From NCBI GenBank assembly GCA_003342815.1, contig PTEX01000003.1, positions 2,173,763 through 2,237,762 on the forward strand: DNA of 64,000 bases, given 5' to 3'. Under the pieces are notes generated by a model, which saw nothing but the letters and a program-made list of their open reading frames with translations, was not told the origin of the DNA and searched no databases. The position numbers were made by a program, and so were the translations under genes. The stretch comes from Eudromia elegans (lineage: Eukaryota; Chordata; Aves; Tinamiformes; Tinamidae). Every line of letters begins with the position of its first letter. Positions within the stretch are counted from its first letter, which is position 1. Positions 34,648 through 47,321 of this stretch are shown here, piece after piece.

Positions 34648-37600
34648 CATTGCAACATCCAGCTGAAGTACCTAAGTGTGTTTGCCTGCGGACCAAGCTC
34701 TTTTTGAAAGCAAGATCAAGACTCCTGAATTAGTTAAGTATGTTAGCACAGTGGAGTTGGGCTGAAACACCTTTGAAAATCTGAATCTGGATTTATTTCC
34801 ACCCTTCTCGATCCAAAAGCTGTCTCTAGCTATGGTGAGCTAAATAGTATGTGTCTGAAAAAACAAATCATTTCCAAATGTTTCAGGACTGTTCATAAAC
34901 ACTGTCCATATAAAGAAGTCTCTTGTAAATATCCTTGAGACTTTATGACTGACCTCTGATATAATTCATTTACTGAAATAAGAATTTGACTTCCAGTCAT
35001 AACTCTGTACCCTGAACCATTGCAAAAGTAAACTGTCTTTACATGGAGCAACCTTTTCTCAGGTTTCCTGAGGTGCTTTTCAGGGTCCTTTCAGGCTTTG
35101 TGTACCGGCATGAATCCATTCAGATACACATCGTGCCCCTCACAATAGCCTTGTTCTTGATGCACACAGTGTTTCGTCCAGCTATTGATTGCATCTGGGC
35201 AGGCTTTGCTGGATGGGGAAACTTAATAGATGGAATGAGCTCTGCCCATTGAAGGTGTTCTGGCCAGCAGCAGAGTGTGGGAGTTGCACTATGTTAGTTG
35301 CATTACTCTAATAGGGTGTCTGGCGGTTCCACTAATCAAAATTACCACCCCATTTAATACTTTGAGTACATTTTCCCAGTGCCAAGGTAAAACTCATTTA
35401 CATTATAATGATCACAAGGGAGCAGGGACTTTCAGGCTGCCCAAGCTCTTAAGTGCTTAATGTCCCGTTCAGCCCTGGCTCTTGGTGATTTAACTTGAAA
35501 TTCTCCTGGATTCTGTCGTTCTTCAGCACTCCAGGGAAACACTATTGATCGCAGTAGAGTTACTCCTCACTTAAACTCATGTGAGTGGGAAAGGGACTCC
35601 AAATGATATATTTACATTTTTTGAAGATGACTCAGTAACAAGATACAGTAACTCAGTAACCAGAAACAGATACATCTTTGCTAAGTTGAGTTACTAGATT
35701 TTTCCAGAATTCTGATACCTTTCTAATCCTGACAGCCCTTCTGGACTGTCACTAAAACTTTTGTGTAATGGAGAGCAATAGCAACTAATCTCAAAATAAA
35801 CACTATAACCCATGATGCCCTTCAAGTCAGATAAGAGTTAGTATTTTTTTAACTGAGATCCTAGCTGCAAGTATTGGCTTTCAGTGTCAGGATGCTGCAG
35901 CAACTGCATGTACAGCCTGCCTGGTGGTAGACATGAAAGAAGAGAACTATGAGCTGTAGTGTCTATCTCAACTGGTTAGTGGGTCTGCTGCCTTCATTCT
36001 CATCCATTTTTGGGGGGATATCTCTTATATGGAGGCAGGAACCACTTAACTTCAAGGCTAAGACTATGGCAGCAGAATCTGGCACACTAGTGTAAACTCC
36101 ACTTGCATGTTGCCCAGAAGACTTGGAAGTAGCAACCCCCTGAAAAGACAGAGTTGAGCTAGAGACCAAAGTAGCCACAAAAAAAAGAGGGAAGTCATCT
36201 GCCTGGAAAGCTGTGGGAAGATCAACAACCTTTCCTTTTCATTGCCAGTTGCCTCTTTCTGAGAATGAACTAACCAGACAGTTCATGCAAGATGCAAAGG
36301 GGCTGTAGCTCATCTTGATCACAGCACAAGGACCTGAAACTTCAAGACTGCCCCTTGAGGAAGGCTCTTGACAGAACACAAGGGAACACACTTCTCTGAC
36401 CCTGATGCAGACCGCCAAAAGCATTACCTGTTAGTGGGGCTTGTGCTGGAGAAGAGCCTAGGGATGTATAGCAGGCTGTACTCATTCTCCCCAGAGGATT
36501 CAAGCCCTGCTCCAAACCACCTACTAAATGAGCTCTGGAGCTTCGGAAGCACTACAGATGGAGGAGTAAAGTCAGGCCAATAGAGGACTAAAAGAGGACT
36601 AGAAGTCTCTGCCTTTGATATTACTCTCTTGTTGATAATGCTGTAACTCACTGGAAGGTTTATTTTTTTTCTTGTCACCTTGATGATTTCAATAATTTTG
36701 GAAGCTTTTGGCATATTTCATACAACTTTTGCATTATCTAGTGAGAGTAATTCTCAGGATCAGGACTGATGATCAGGATCGGGATCATTTCAGACTGTTC
36801 CGTTGTTTGAGCATGCTCCCTCTTCAAGCACGTCTTTGTCTTTTCTCTTTCTCCACCCTGTGTAGGTTTTGAATCCACAGCCTAATTTCAGTCTGTGGCA
36901 TTTGAGGCTGGAATAAGAGTGGTGATTTCAAGGATACTGAGTCCATGTTTTCTGAAAATCCAGTAACTTACTAGAAAAGACTCAAACTGCATCTCCTATG
37001 CAGTGAGTGGGACTGGACTCTCCTAACAGTGAAGAGAGGGACCTAAAGACATAACTCTGCAGTAAAACAGGTTTCCCTATCGGTTCCTGGAAAAATTTAC
37101 TTTATTACTGTTTTGGGAATTGTAATGTGGGACTCTCACTATACTTAGCAGATGGTAGATTAACCTAACATAGGTGTTTACTGTTTGTCAGCAATAAGTA
37201 ATCACCAGTTTCAAGTCACATTTTTTCACACATCAAATTACAGTGAGTTTGCTCTGGCACTGTAGAGAGGGGGAAAATGTTTTCTTTTCCATTCCGAAGC
37301 GAAATGTATTTGTTTTGACAAGTAGTAGGCATCATAGCCCTTACTGATCCTACAAGCTTCTATGTGAGACACTGTTCCCTCGACTAGCATTGTTTTCTGT
37401 TGGAGATGTATATCTAAGTGCTTCTCTCTCTTCCCAGCCACTGTTCAAATCAATGACAAAGAACACGGCAAGACAAGACAATGACTTTTTTCCTTCAACT
37501 TGGCCTGCTGCCTGGGTTATGATTACCTATCTCCATCTACTCCTCGCCTGACAATGTCAAGGTGGCACTGACTGTCTCTGTTCTGTAGATGCTGTTCAAT

Positions 37601-39863
37601 GTATATCCTCAGCCTAACTGTTTTATGTTCTCTATGTTTATTGTTGCTAATCCACTAAAGATCTTGAAATCCAATAAAATTTGCCCCTTGGCAACATGAA
37701 AATCTCCCTTGTCCAATTCATTTTCCAGCACAGAATTTCCAGATGAATCCAGACTCACTTTCTACTGTTTTTGTTTTTTCATTGCCTAGTTATGAAATAT
37801 ATCATGACAACATTTTTAAACGGTGAGTAATTACCATCCTAGTGGAACTTACTTATTTGCTTTTTAGGAATGACCTCCTGTGCTTTTTTTCCAGAACAGA
37901 TGTACCTTTCACTTAAACAAGTCAAAAGAGACAGCACTGCAGACAGTTGAGAGAAGTCAAATACTTGAATCACTTCTCGCATTAGAGTGAACTATAGTTT
38001 CAAGAAATCCATGCTCTTTGCCAAGCAGTTCTTTATGTAACAGGAGAGTTTTGGAGTGAGAGGATTACTAACCAGCTGTGGGGTGCATGGGGAGACATGT
38101 CATTGCCTCTCTTGTCTTCTCAGGGCAGTGTTTCTGAGGCAGGCACTATTGGGGTATATTTGTGACTAGCAGCAGAGCATTGCCCCGTATTCTTGCCTTG
38201 TGGAAAAATATTTGTTGGCTCAGTTAACCTGATCCATGATGAGGAAACGGTGCTAAAAATGTGATCTTTTCTTTCCTCTGCCTGCAAAGTTTTCCCATTC
38301 CCCATGTCATCTCTGTCCCTTACTAGCCTGAGTTTATCTGTCCACACAGTTCATTCCTCTCTGATATTCTGCCCACCCTGTACACTGGCAACATCTTCTT
38401 GACCAGATCTCATTGGCACAGCAGTGGTTTTGTGCCGCATTAAAGAAGAGCAGTACCACGTGTGGTGCCTGTGGAACTACCCCTGGGAGCTCACCAAGTC
38501 CTTGCACCCCTCTTGGCAAGTTCCTCATCAGCCTACAAGTCTCATACCAATCTACATCATCTCCCTTTGAAGTAATAGTTTCCCAGGTGGTGCCATGTTG
38601 GATGGTTTGCTGGAGTGTAGACAAATCTAATTTCCTCTGCTCAGTAAAATCCTTTTATCAAATATAGGTATGGCTTAGTTGGACATACCTGTTTGAAAAA
38701 AGTATGAGCTTGTATTCTCTTTATCTGTGGTTGTTATTTCCTTAATTTTTTTTTGATGCCTTGCCTTTGATGCTGTATAGACCATATAAATAGGACCATA
38801 CTTTTGAGTATTCTTACCATCCTTTTCTTACAGACAGCCTAAATTACCCTAAAATAAAAAATATTTGATAAAAACCCTTGCTGCCAGACTCACTATTTCA
38901 TTTGCTCTTTCATTATTCTGTGATTCTGAGATACAGGTCCTTTGATTCAAATACATTAAACTCCTTTGAATTTTATTTCCACTTCAGTTTTAGTAATTTC
39001 TCTTGGTTTAATTAACTTTGCCCCTCTGTTCTTTATCATCCTCTTACTGCAAACTGAGATGAAGGATTCAATTAGTTTTGGGGCCATAGCTAGATTATCT
39101 TTAATTTGTTTGCTACTCCATTGCATAATATCTCCACTTCTTTCTATCCTTGTTGTAATCTTTGTAAGCTAGATCTGAACTTGTTATTTGGATTTCCTTT
39201 GCAGTTACCACTGTTTTGAGGCAGCTCTTACTTATCTTGTTTCCAAATTTTCAATTACTCAATGACCATTTTTGTGCCTATGCAGATCAAATTCTGCATT
39301 AATAAAGCATTGGCTTTCTGCTTTAATTTTCTTGAAGTGGATTAAATAAATATGCAGCTGGCTGCAATACTTTGCCTAGCACTGGAAAGAGGAGCACAAG
39401 GCTCTACTATCAGGCAGCATAAAGAGGAGTCCATGAGACAGAGCAGGGAAATAGGAGATGGCAGAGAGCAAATGCCTGTTTATGCCCTGTGAGCATTTAT
39501 GATCTTCCCACAGGTGCTGACTAAGCAGGGCAGGTCTGGAGGGGTGGCAGGACCAGCCTGGTCAAGAGCAGAGGCTCTTTCAGCTCTTTGTATTTGTCCT
39601 CTCTCTGCATCTATTTAAAAAGTTAATTCTCACGTGCTATCCTCAAACACTCGGATGACATCCACCCATCTGGAGAAAAAAAAAAAACTATGAAAATTTA
39701 ATAGGTGTAACATGCAGAAAATGTTGCTCTTGCCCACACTAGCAAGACAAGCACGTACTGTGAAGGCAAAGCCTGGACGCCCCAGTGCCTTGCCCAAGAG
39801 GCTGGTCATCCGCCTCGCCAGAGCAAAGAGTCCTCTCATGGCAGGGACAGCCTCAGGTTTGCT

Positions 39864-39881
39864 GTGTTTTGTTTTGTTTTG
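39864..39881. repeat. (TTTTG)n short tandem repeat
   Basis: There are about three and a half units of TTTTG. It is a simple repeat. Confidence 0.8.
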
Positions 39882-41605
39882 CTGAGGTTGGTTGCTGAGA
39901 TTTATCACAGCCGGGTGATTTGTGCTATCCCACTCACAGATAATGTGGGGAAATGGTCTTGGTTTTCATTTGCTGGGAGGACACTAAGGACACTTGCTGA
40001 GACGGTGATCCTTTAGGCATTTCATTTTATTACATTATTTCATTTCATTTTTGGCCATATAAAACATGTTCACATAGCTTCCAGTCAATTCAGACCAGAG
40101 GAAGAGTGAGTTCATAGATGTCTGCAAAATACCATGTAGACCTATCCCCAGAGTAAACTGAAGTCCACAGAACGACTTGGGCTGATTTGTGCCCATCTGC
40201 CCTTGCATCCAGGTTCGTATAAGGCACTGCATCTTTCCAGGTGAAGTTAGCACGTGCCTATCTGCTTGCTGATTGGGATCCAGTTAGAAAGTCACCTCGT
40301 TTGTAGCTTTGCTTTATGAAGCAGCATGCTGGGAAAATAAATCATAGCAGCAGCCAAGTTTTCAGAAGAAGGGCAATACAGAGACGATGAACAGTGAACG
40401 GTTCAAGCAAAGTAGTTGGCTCCTATTGCAGATCTCTGTGCTCATCTGCACCTAGTCCTGCCCGTGTGCTGGAGCACAGCTGATGCAGGAGACACCAGGA
40501 ATTTGGTGCATCTCTGAACAATACGCTCTCTAGCTCCTAATCCTGTACTTAGCCAATTTATCACAAATGCATCCCCATTTACCTTTGAGATATCCAAAGG
40601 AGAAAGGGGAAAAGGGCATGTTATCAAGAAGAGGGACAAGATGTCTGCCCCACACAAGGAAACATGCCAAAACCGCTTTCATTACTATCTCTGCAGCAGC
40701 TACTGATATTAGGAAACAGTTCTCTACTATCTGTGGAGGAAGAAGTTAATAATTCGTCTGCAAGAAATACTGTATAAAAATGTATACAGGAACAGCAAGT
40801 CCCCCATCGGAGAGTGAAACTCAAAGGGCTTTCATTTGAGCAGATATATTTATTCTCATCTGAGCTCTGCTTCTCCAGTAATAAAAACTCAGAGGCACGG
40901 CGAGGTCTGGCAATTTAGAGTTTGCCCATCAAACACCCAGAGCAGGGAGTAGCCGCTGGGTGAAATCCTGGGTGATTTAGAGGGATGGGGCACGGAGATG
41001 TCACTGTCGAGGCAATGAAGCAGGGTTGCTTGCTCACTGTGTCCAAATTCAACACAGATGATATTTCCATGTCTGGCCAGAGAAGGGCTGGAGGACAGAG
41101 TTGAGCCTGGGGAGGAGGGAGCAGGGTGACCACAGCATTTCAAAGGTCTTCTTAAATTCACTTTTAATAATACAGGATACTCAAACGCTCTCATATTTAA
41201 CGTGTATTTGTGGGATGAGTCTGGGTGTTAAGTACTATGAAATTAATTAGTGGCAGCTACTGAGATAAGATAAGCTGCACAGAAGTGAAGGGCAGCAGGT
41301 CAAGGAAAGGAGGAAGAAAATGAGTGAGCACAGGGAAGGTCAATAAGAAAAAAAAAATATGGGGAATTTGCCAAGTGCGATAAATGCAATGGGGCTTTTT
41401 GGACAGTTGGAAAAGTTCATTTTTAATGTAGGTGGGACTAAAATGCAGATGACACAGAGTCCCTGTTACAGAATTTTGTTCCTTTCTCCGTATTGGAGAA
41501 ATATTTATTTGTGAGCAGAAGGATGTTTCTATCTTGTTGCTTTGTTTTTCTGCACTCCCTATCACTGTCTGCACCATTAGTTTCCACAGTGTTGTCAGGC
41601 ACTTG

Positions 41606-41695
41606 GGCTCTCATCCAGCAAATACTTAAGCACACGTGTAATGTCCCAGCCAGTATAAGGTTATCCATGTGCTTAGATGACTTTGGGTCAGGATC
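41606..41695. mobile_element. Palindromic MITE-like repeat, copy 3
   Basis: The left arm reads CTCATCCAGCAAATACTTAA then GCACAC. The right arm reads ATGTGCTTAGATGACTTTGG then GTCAGGATC. The reverse complement of the right arm (GATCCTGACCCAAAGTCATC, then TAAGCACAT) matches the left arm well with one small gap. This is the longer-armed form of amniote palindromic repeats with 'ATCCAGCAAAGCACTTAAGCAC' ends, as I recall them. It is probably related to the copies at 6,802 and 32,512, though it may be a separate subfamily. Confidence 0.6.
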
Positions 41696-42518
41696 TTAAT
41701 ATCTCTGCTGCTCAGAGGTGCCTGGCGCACAGCAAGGAGCAGACGCAGAAGAGCTGGACAATTAGCAAATGTGACTGTGAGACCATGGAGCTGCTGGCGA
41801 AAGGGCTCAGGGGCTAATTCTCTACCTGAAATACTGTCAGAATCTGGGGAAAAATAATTGGCAAATCTGTTATTCTCCAAAAGTGCTGTTTTCAGGCACT
41901 CAAAGCAATCTGCAAATTCATTCCAAGTGAGTCAGGTTAGCTCAAGCCGTGCAGAGAGCAGCGTGTGGGCAGCGCTGCTGGCATGGGGAAGAGAGGGGGG
42001 ACTCTGCTCCTGACCACATAGCCCCACGTGCAGGGAGGGACCGGGACCTCTCCTGCCCACACAGCTCCTCGCTGAAGTCCAGCTCCTACGGAAGACCTTT
42101 GTTTCCATTTATCCTTGTTTTGTTTTGTTTTAAAGATGTCCAAAACACTGTCATTGATCCAAAGTAATTTTTTTCCAATGCATGTTTCCAAGTAATCAAT
42201 TATTATTTGCTACAAATTATTTCTCCCTGGTTTCTTTCAGCTTCCCCTGCCTCACTGCCTCAAAGAGAAAAAAAAATGCATGCGCAGCTCAAGTGCATCA
42301 TTAACTGAAGGCATCCGCATTCAGCTACATGATAATTCTGGCTGGTCCCTTAGGAGGTACTGATTGTGGTTACTAGATGATGGGATTTTTCTCCAACTAA
42401 TAGCATGTCATTTTTTTCATCTACTCTCAAGTTTTTGACCTTGTCCCCTGGTGATTCTCCACCAGCAAGGTGGGACTCAGGCAAGGGTTCTTCAGGGCTA
42501 GTAAGGAACCATTATCAA

Positions 42519-42735
42519 GGGGCTGGAGCGGGTCTGCTGTGATGAAAGGCTGCGAGAACTGGGCCTGTTCAGCCTGAGGAAGAGAAGACTGAGGGAGGAT
42601 CTTTTCAAAGTGCATATGTATCTGAAAGGGGGCTGTAAAGAGGATGGGGCCACACTCTTTGGTGGTGCCCAGCAAGAAGATAAGAGGCAACAGGCACAAA
42701 CTGAGGCAAAAACGGTTCTTTCTGAGCATGAAAAA
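42519..42735 (+). mobile_element. CR1 LINE fragment, 3' region, truncated at its 3' end
   Basis: The sequence follows the avian CR1 3' consensus in order: GGGGCTGGAGCGGGTCTGCT, GAAAGGCTGCGAGAACTGGG, TTCAGCCTGAGGAAGAGAAG, then the block ending GAGGATGGGGCCACACTCTT, AGCAAGAAGATAAGAGGCAA and CAGGCACAAACTGAGGC. CR1 is the main LINE of birds and copies are usually cut at the 5' end by incomplete reverse transcription. This one also stops short. After GAGCATGAAAAA the sequence leaves the consensus, and the tail with its 8 bp repeats is missing. The match to the copy at 63,314 is clear over the shared part. Both are of the type with a GATCT-N-ATC-like junction and GATGGGGCCA. Confidence 0.85.
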
Positions 42736-42739
42736 AAAA

Positions 42740-44020
42740 GTGGATTTCATCTTAATTGTGTCTCAGGATGCTTTTCTTGGGTGGTGCAGATGGGGATAGG
42801 GAACTGGCCCTACTTTGCAAGGGAGATGTGGAAGAAGAGGCAGGGAGGGGGCAGACATGGACTTCACGTGGTGGAGGATGTGCAGGAGCGTTGCTCAGTG
42901 CTCCACATCCAAGGTCCTCATGCAGGGTCAGACATGCGCTGCCAAGACCAGTGTCCTCCGCACGGCGGGGTCTGTGGTGCTCCTCACTCCTAGAAAGCAG
43001 GCTGAGGAGGAGGAGGTCCCAAAAGCAGCACTGCAGGCTATTGGGCACGCAGCCAAGCTTTCTGATGCCCACAGTGGAATCATTCATGTTCCCTGAGAAC
43101 AGGAACTGGTGGCACTAAAGGGTTGTGGCGAAAAACAATGGAGGGCATGGGACTGTTTGAGAGTGCTGCATTCCTGGGAAGCCATCTTCCACCTGATTTG
43201 CCTTGGACAATAACGCTACCAGGGGGACACCCTCTGCGAACGGGGCGGAGGGAACCACGGCTGTTGGTTGTTTTTGTTTCAAGAATTCCTTCGCTTGCAA
43301 TGCCTTGTCAGCTGCTACAAAACTAAAATGCCTTTTCCGCCGTTGTTTTTCCACCCTGTTTTTCTCTGAGAGGATAAGCCAGTATGACAACATTTTGCTG
43401 AGCCCCGTTTCTGTCTCTTTTTCATCTGTATCACTGATGCTGATGGAAATGAGAGTCTTTCAAACAGCAGGTTGCAGAGGCCAGCAAAATACATGTGCTT
43501 TTTTATATATTACATTAAAAATATGCAATTTTGTCTATAAAAACAGCAAAAAGTTATGGTATTTGAAAGAAGATTTCAAGATGAAGTGCCTTTTAAAATG
43601 TTTCAGTAAAAGAAAAGTCAAGATGTTTTAGTAAATGTTTTAAAAGTCAAGCATGGCTTCCCAGGTGCTTAAATTGATATAACTTCTCTCTGAGCATGAG
43701 GTTGGTTGGGCGATTGAGATTAGGGAAGGTCTCATCTTTGGTGGATTCAAAGATCAGTCCATACAGTATTTCTGTTCCCTGTGTGTATCTTCTATCTTAC
43801 GAGCAAGCAAATGTCATCTATTGTCAGCACTGTAGAGTCAAAACACGTATGAGAAGAAGAGCTGGATTCTCTTCCTCCTTGTAGTGTTACCTACATGTGC
43901 AAATTATTTACATTATTACATGCACTCAGGTACACATGCAGCTTTGATGTATTGTTCGTTAAAGATGTTATAAAGATGTTATATAAAGATGTATATTATT
44001 GCATATAGCACACACTGCTG
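42740..44020. other. Non-coding block, nothing recognised beyond one small repeat
   Basis: GC-rich frames at 42,752-43,118 on both strands overlap and lack domains. The rest is AT-richer with no gene signal. Confidence 0.55.
43960..43995. repeat. Three-unit tandem repeat of TAAAGATGTTA(TA)
   Basis: Units start at 43,960, 43,971 and 43,984. The periods are 11 and 13 bp, and the last unit ends TGTATA. Confidence 0.85.
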
Positions 44021-44029
44021 CGCTCAGAG

Positions 44030-44300
44030 ACGTTCTGGTAGATCCCTGGTGTCTTGAGGGGGAAGGAGTCACCGCATGGGCACCCTGGTGCACCAAGGCC
44101 GCCCTCGGCACGCGGCGGCAGGAGGAAGGGGTCCCCATGGCGGGGCAGAGGTGCGGGCCGGGATGCCTCACGGCTGCCAGCAGCGAGGCAGGGTCTCTCC
44201 CGCCTGCCCGCCGAGCCCTGCGGCCTCCCTTGCACTTCCATGGACGGCTGTGCAGCCCCAAGGCTCAGCCGGGCCCAGGTGAGCTCGGCTTGTGGGCTGA
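44030..44300. other. GC- and CpG-rich patch
   Basis: About 270 bp rich in G+C with many CpG (CACGCGGCGGCAGG, GCGGGCCGGG, CCCGCCGAGCCCTGCGG). Several frames are open on both strands at once, as expected from GC-rich sequence. A GT donor-like CCCAG/GTGAGC lies at about 44,278, which could end an exon on the + strand, but nothing else supports one. Confidence 0.45.
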
Positions 44301-44304
44301 GCCT

Positions 44305-45795
44305 GCGTGCAGAATGGCCGCTTGCTCCCGGCCTGGCATTTGCAATTCCGGTTGATCCAAGTGTACAAGACCTCTTCTTTCTAGTGGAAACTCATTGCAG
44401 CTTCTAGAGTGCGCCCATGGGTGCCACTTCCAATTCTCTGGCTACCGGCAGAGCCTTGGCTTCTGATCCATGTATTCAGCTGCCTTTCCTTTTACTTCCC
44501 ATACAGTCACATCACGGCAACTTTCTCTCCTTGTGCCCACACATGGCAATTGTTGCTGTCCTCCAAATCCCAGGCAGAAAGCCTTTGCTTTCCGAGGGGA
44601 AGCCAAAGCAGGACGGTACACAGCAAAAGCAGACCGGGAATGAGACGATGAGCGTGAATCTTAAGGTTGTGCTCCCAGGCTGACAAAAATCGTTTGTTCT
44701 TCAGTAGACTTCAGCCTTTAAATATCTTTTATCTATTTTTCCACTCACTGCCTGTGTCTCATTGCTTAGCTTTCACTTGGTTGATTGACACTAAGAAAGA
44801 GACAGATTTGGCACTGGGGGTTTATCATGGAAAAGTTAAACTAAGTCAGAGAATGTCTATTTTTCTATCACTTTTTTTCAGGATTTCTGCCCTCTGAGAG
44901 ATAGTTACTGTTGTTTGGAGTGTGAGCTCCTACATTGTCCCTATTCCTGAAAAGGTCTGTGATTTACAAGAAAATGCTGTGGAGAAGTAGTGATTTAATT
45001 CAGAAAACTTCTCTGTGGAGAAGTCATCTTCCCATCATCATCTATGGGCAGGCACGACAGGACCTCAGCTGAGCCCTGGAAGCTGGAACCTGCACCTTCC
45101 AGCTGCCTTTATTCTGTGCACTGCAGAGCATCGGGCTGGTTTTTGTCACTTAGTCTTGCAGCTGACTCCCCCCAAGGAGAGCAAAAGGGATATTTATATA
45201 TTTGTGTCGCTGTATATTTGATATATGTTTAAATGCAGGCACTCTGAGCACACCTGTATCTGTAAGTATGGAAAATTTGGCTTCCATGGACTCGGCGGAG
45301 GCTGGGTCCACTTACCACCACCTCACATGTGCAACCGTTGGGGTTTTTTTGGGCAAACTAATAGTTAGAAAGTAATTACTGGAGAGCTCTCTTTTCAAAT
45401 CATAATCCCAGGCTTTCTGTTCTACTGTGCAAACATTGGGAAATAATGAAAAAATACAATTTCACTGGTGGGTGTTGACATAAAACTTCAGCCTTCTACA
45501 GTGGTTATATGTGTGATTATATGTAACATATGTACTGTATTTTTTTTTGATTCATTATACTCGTTCTATGAATCTGTCGCAAGTTTTGCAGCTAATTGCG
45601 AATGCTTTCTTTTCAAGGCATGAATTTCAGACAGCTTGCCCCGCTTCATTCTCTTGCAATACCTCTTTGGATCCTCTTCCCTCGTTAGTTATAACCGAGC
45701 AGGTAACAGAAAGGGGTGCACGGGTGAGAGGCACTGCCACCGTGGGCTAGCGCACATGCCATATGCTGCTGTTAGCTCCACACCACATTTTGCTC
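44305..45795. other. Non-coding block, nothing recognised
   Basis: No gene, mobile element or RNA was recognised. Sequence is mixed to AT-rich with short T runs. Confidence 0.55.
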
Positions 45796-45797
45796 AC

Positions 45798-45859
45798 TCC
45801 ATCCATCCATCCATCCATCCATCCATCCATCCATCCATCCATCCATCCATCCATCCATT
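45798..45859. repeat. (ATCC)n microsatellite, about 15 units
   Basis: An uninterrupted tetranucleotide array of ATCC/TCCA covers about 62 bp. It puts a run of repeated Ile-His-Pro-Ser codons into one chance + strand frame, which should not be read as a protein. Pure arrays of this length are usually variable in length between individuals. Confidence 0.97.
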
Positions 45860-45864
45860 CACTT

Positions 45865-46835
45865 ATGCATCTATCAAACATTTATTTTCAAAGCACTTTC
45901 CAATTATCTGGGGGCTAAATCACATCAGCTGGGGCCTAGGTCCCAACAGTGAAGAGCAGCTCAGAGTCTTCACCCCTCAGCCCTCGCTGCGTGTGCAGGG
46001 AGCCTCGGCTGCTCCTGCTGCCCGTGCAGGGCAGGGCGCTGAGCGGGCTGCACACGTGTCCCAAGGCCAGTGGAGACCCCGCGGCACTGGTGGTCTTGGA
46101 AAGGCGGTTCATAGGCTGTGCGAGGGGAAGGCCACACGTCTCACTGTGTGCTGCATAACCCGGTGCTTTGGTGCTGCTGCGGAGCGCAGGGTGCTGTGAT
46201 GGTCCCAGCGCTGGCTCTTAGCGGCTCCTCAGCACTGCCAGCAGTCTTCCCTGAGCTCTCTCCTCTTCTCCTTTGGGTTTCTAGTGTTATCTCTTTTGTG
46301 AAGGGGCCGTGCAGCAGGTCTGCCGGCAGTTAAGCCGCAGACCCCATCCTGCAAAAGTTCCATCTCCATTTTTAAAACACTCATCCCCCGTGTTTGATTC
46401 CTAGTATTTTCGCGTCCCGCACACCGGTCGGAAGTCCTCATTTGGCCAGAGGAGCCCATTTTCTTGCCGCAGGTGCTTCCTTCTGTCCTCGCAGCTTCCC
46501 ACAGGTGAAAGTCACTCCCTCCCTCCCGCTCTCCTCTCTCTCTCACATCCTCCCGCCTCCTTGTGCACACGCTGCAGAGCAGAAAAAAAAGAGGGAGTTT
46601 AGGGACAAGAGTGGATTTCAGCTAGGATTACAAGAAAATCCAAGGCAGGGGTCACGCCTGTGCCTCCAGGATGGGGCTCTGGGAGTGAGTGTCTGCCAAG
46701 TGCCCCCTTCCCCATGGCTTTTGGCTGGAAGCAGCAGGAGAGACGTGGCTTTTCCCTGGGTTGTGTGTGTGGAGAGAGGAGGAAGAGGAGGAGGATGGGG
46801 AGGGTTGGTGGCCAAGGCCGAGTGTGGCCAGGGAT
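45865..46835. other. Upstream flank of CpG island, no gene recognised
   Basis: Composition rises towards GC. There are scattered CpG (46,410-46,440 and near 46,000-46,140), a CTCC-rich pyrimidine stretch near 46,510-46,560 and a GGA-rich stretch at 46,774-46,800. Frames open on all + phases continue from here into the island and are treated as chance. Confidence 0.5.
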
Positions 46836-47321
46836 GCAAGACTGGCCCGTATGGGGGCCGCGAAGTTGTGCAGCCCCACGCCGAATCCGGGCAGCCGCGC
46901 TGCCCTCTGGACACACGTTTTTGGCACTCAGTGGCAAATGCAGCCACAAGGGACTTTTGGAAAGATGCTCCTTGTGGGCAGGCTGCGCGGCGCCCGGCCA
47001 CACGCCACCGGGGTGCACGGGCGCGCCGAGGGCAGCCCTCCGGGACAGGCTTGGGCGAAGCAGGCACAGAAGCCCATTTTTGGATTATTTATTTATCTTT
47101 TTCCGCTTGCGGTGGGGGATGCGGGAGGAAGAGGAAGAGGGAGGAAGGGAGGAAGCGCCTTCTCCCCACAGGAGCCGGTGGGGCGGCCGGCGGCGCGGGG
47201 CTGGCGCGGGCTCGGAGCGCGCCGAGCCCTCGGTGTTTGGGTTGTCAGGGAGCCCGTGCTGGTTCGAATGTGCACGCGGGGTGACAGATGACCTATTGAA
47301 ATAATTTCAGAGCAGTGCTGC

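Larger units (their letters stand above)
32590..41600. other. Non-coding block, no gene recognised
   Basis: No exon is supported over about 9 kb. The GC-richer part at 32,880-33,350 carries overlapping frames on both strands without domains. From about 38,700 to 39,370 the sequence is T-rich and gives only hydrophobic chance frames. T11 lies at 33,437-33,447. No CpG island was seen. Parts of this block may be very old repeats that I cannot classify by eye. Confidence 0.55.

Noticed and set aside
38966-39172. 68-codon very hydrophobic frame resembling a membrane protein
   Set aside because: Hydrophobic residues follow from T-rich codons. There is no signal-peptide context, promoter or homologue that I recognise.
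44270-44290. Donor-like CAG/GTGAGC in a CpG-rich patch, a possible second first exon
   Set aside because: A single donor-like word is common by chance. No promoter elements, start or conserved frame accompany it.
45798-45859. CRISPR-like array
   Set aside because: It is a pure 4 bp microsatellite without spacers, and the genome is a vertebrate one.
45636-46199. 187-codon + frame with Ile-His-Pro-Ser repeats
   Set aside because: The repeats are the translation of the ATCC microsatellite.
46394-47304. Long + strand open frames of 296, 214 and 200 codons in the CpG island
   Set aside because: All three + phases are open together, as GC-rich DNA with few stop codons predicts. The translations are Gly/Arg/Ala-rich without a domain, and they lie upstream of the promoter elements.
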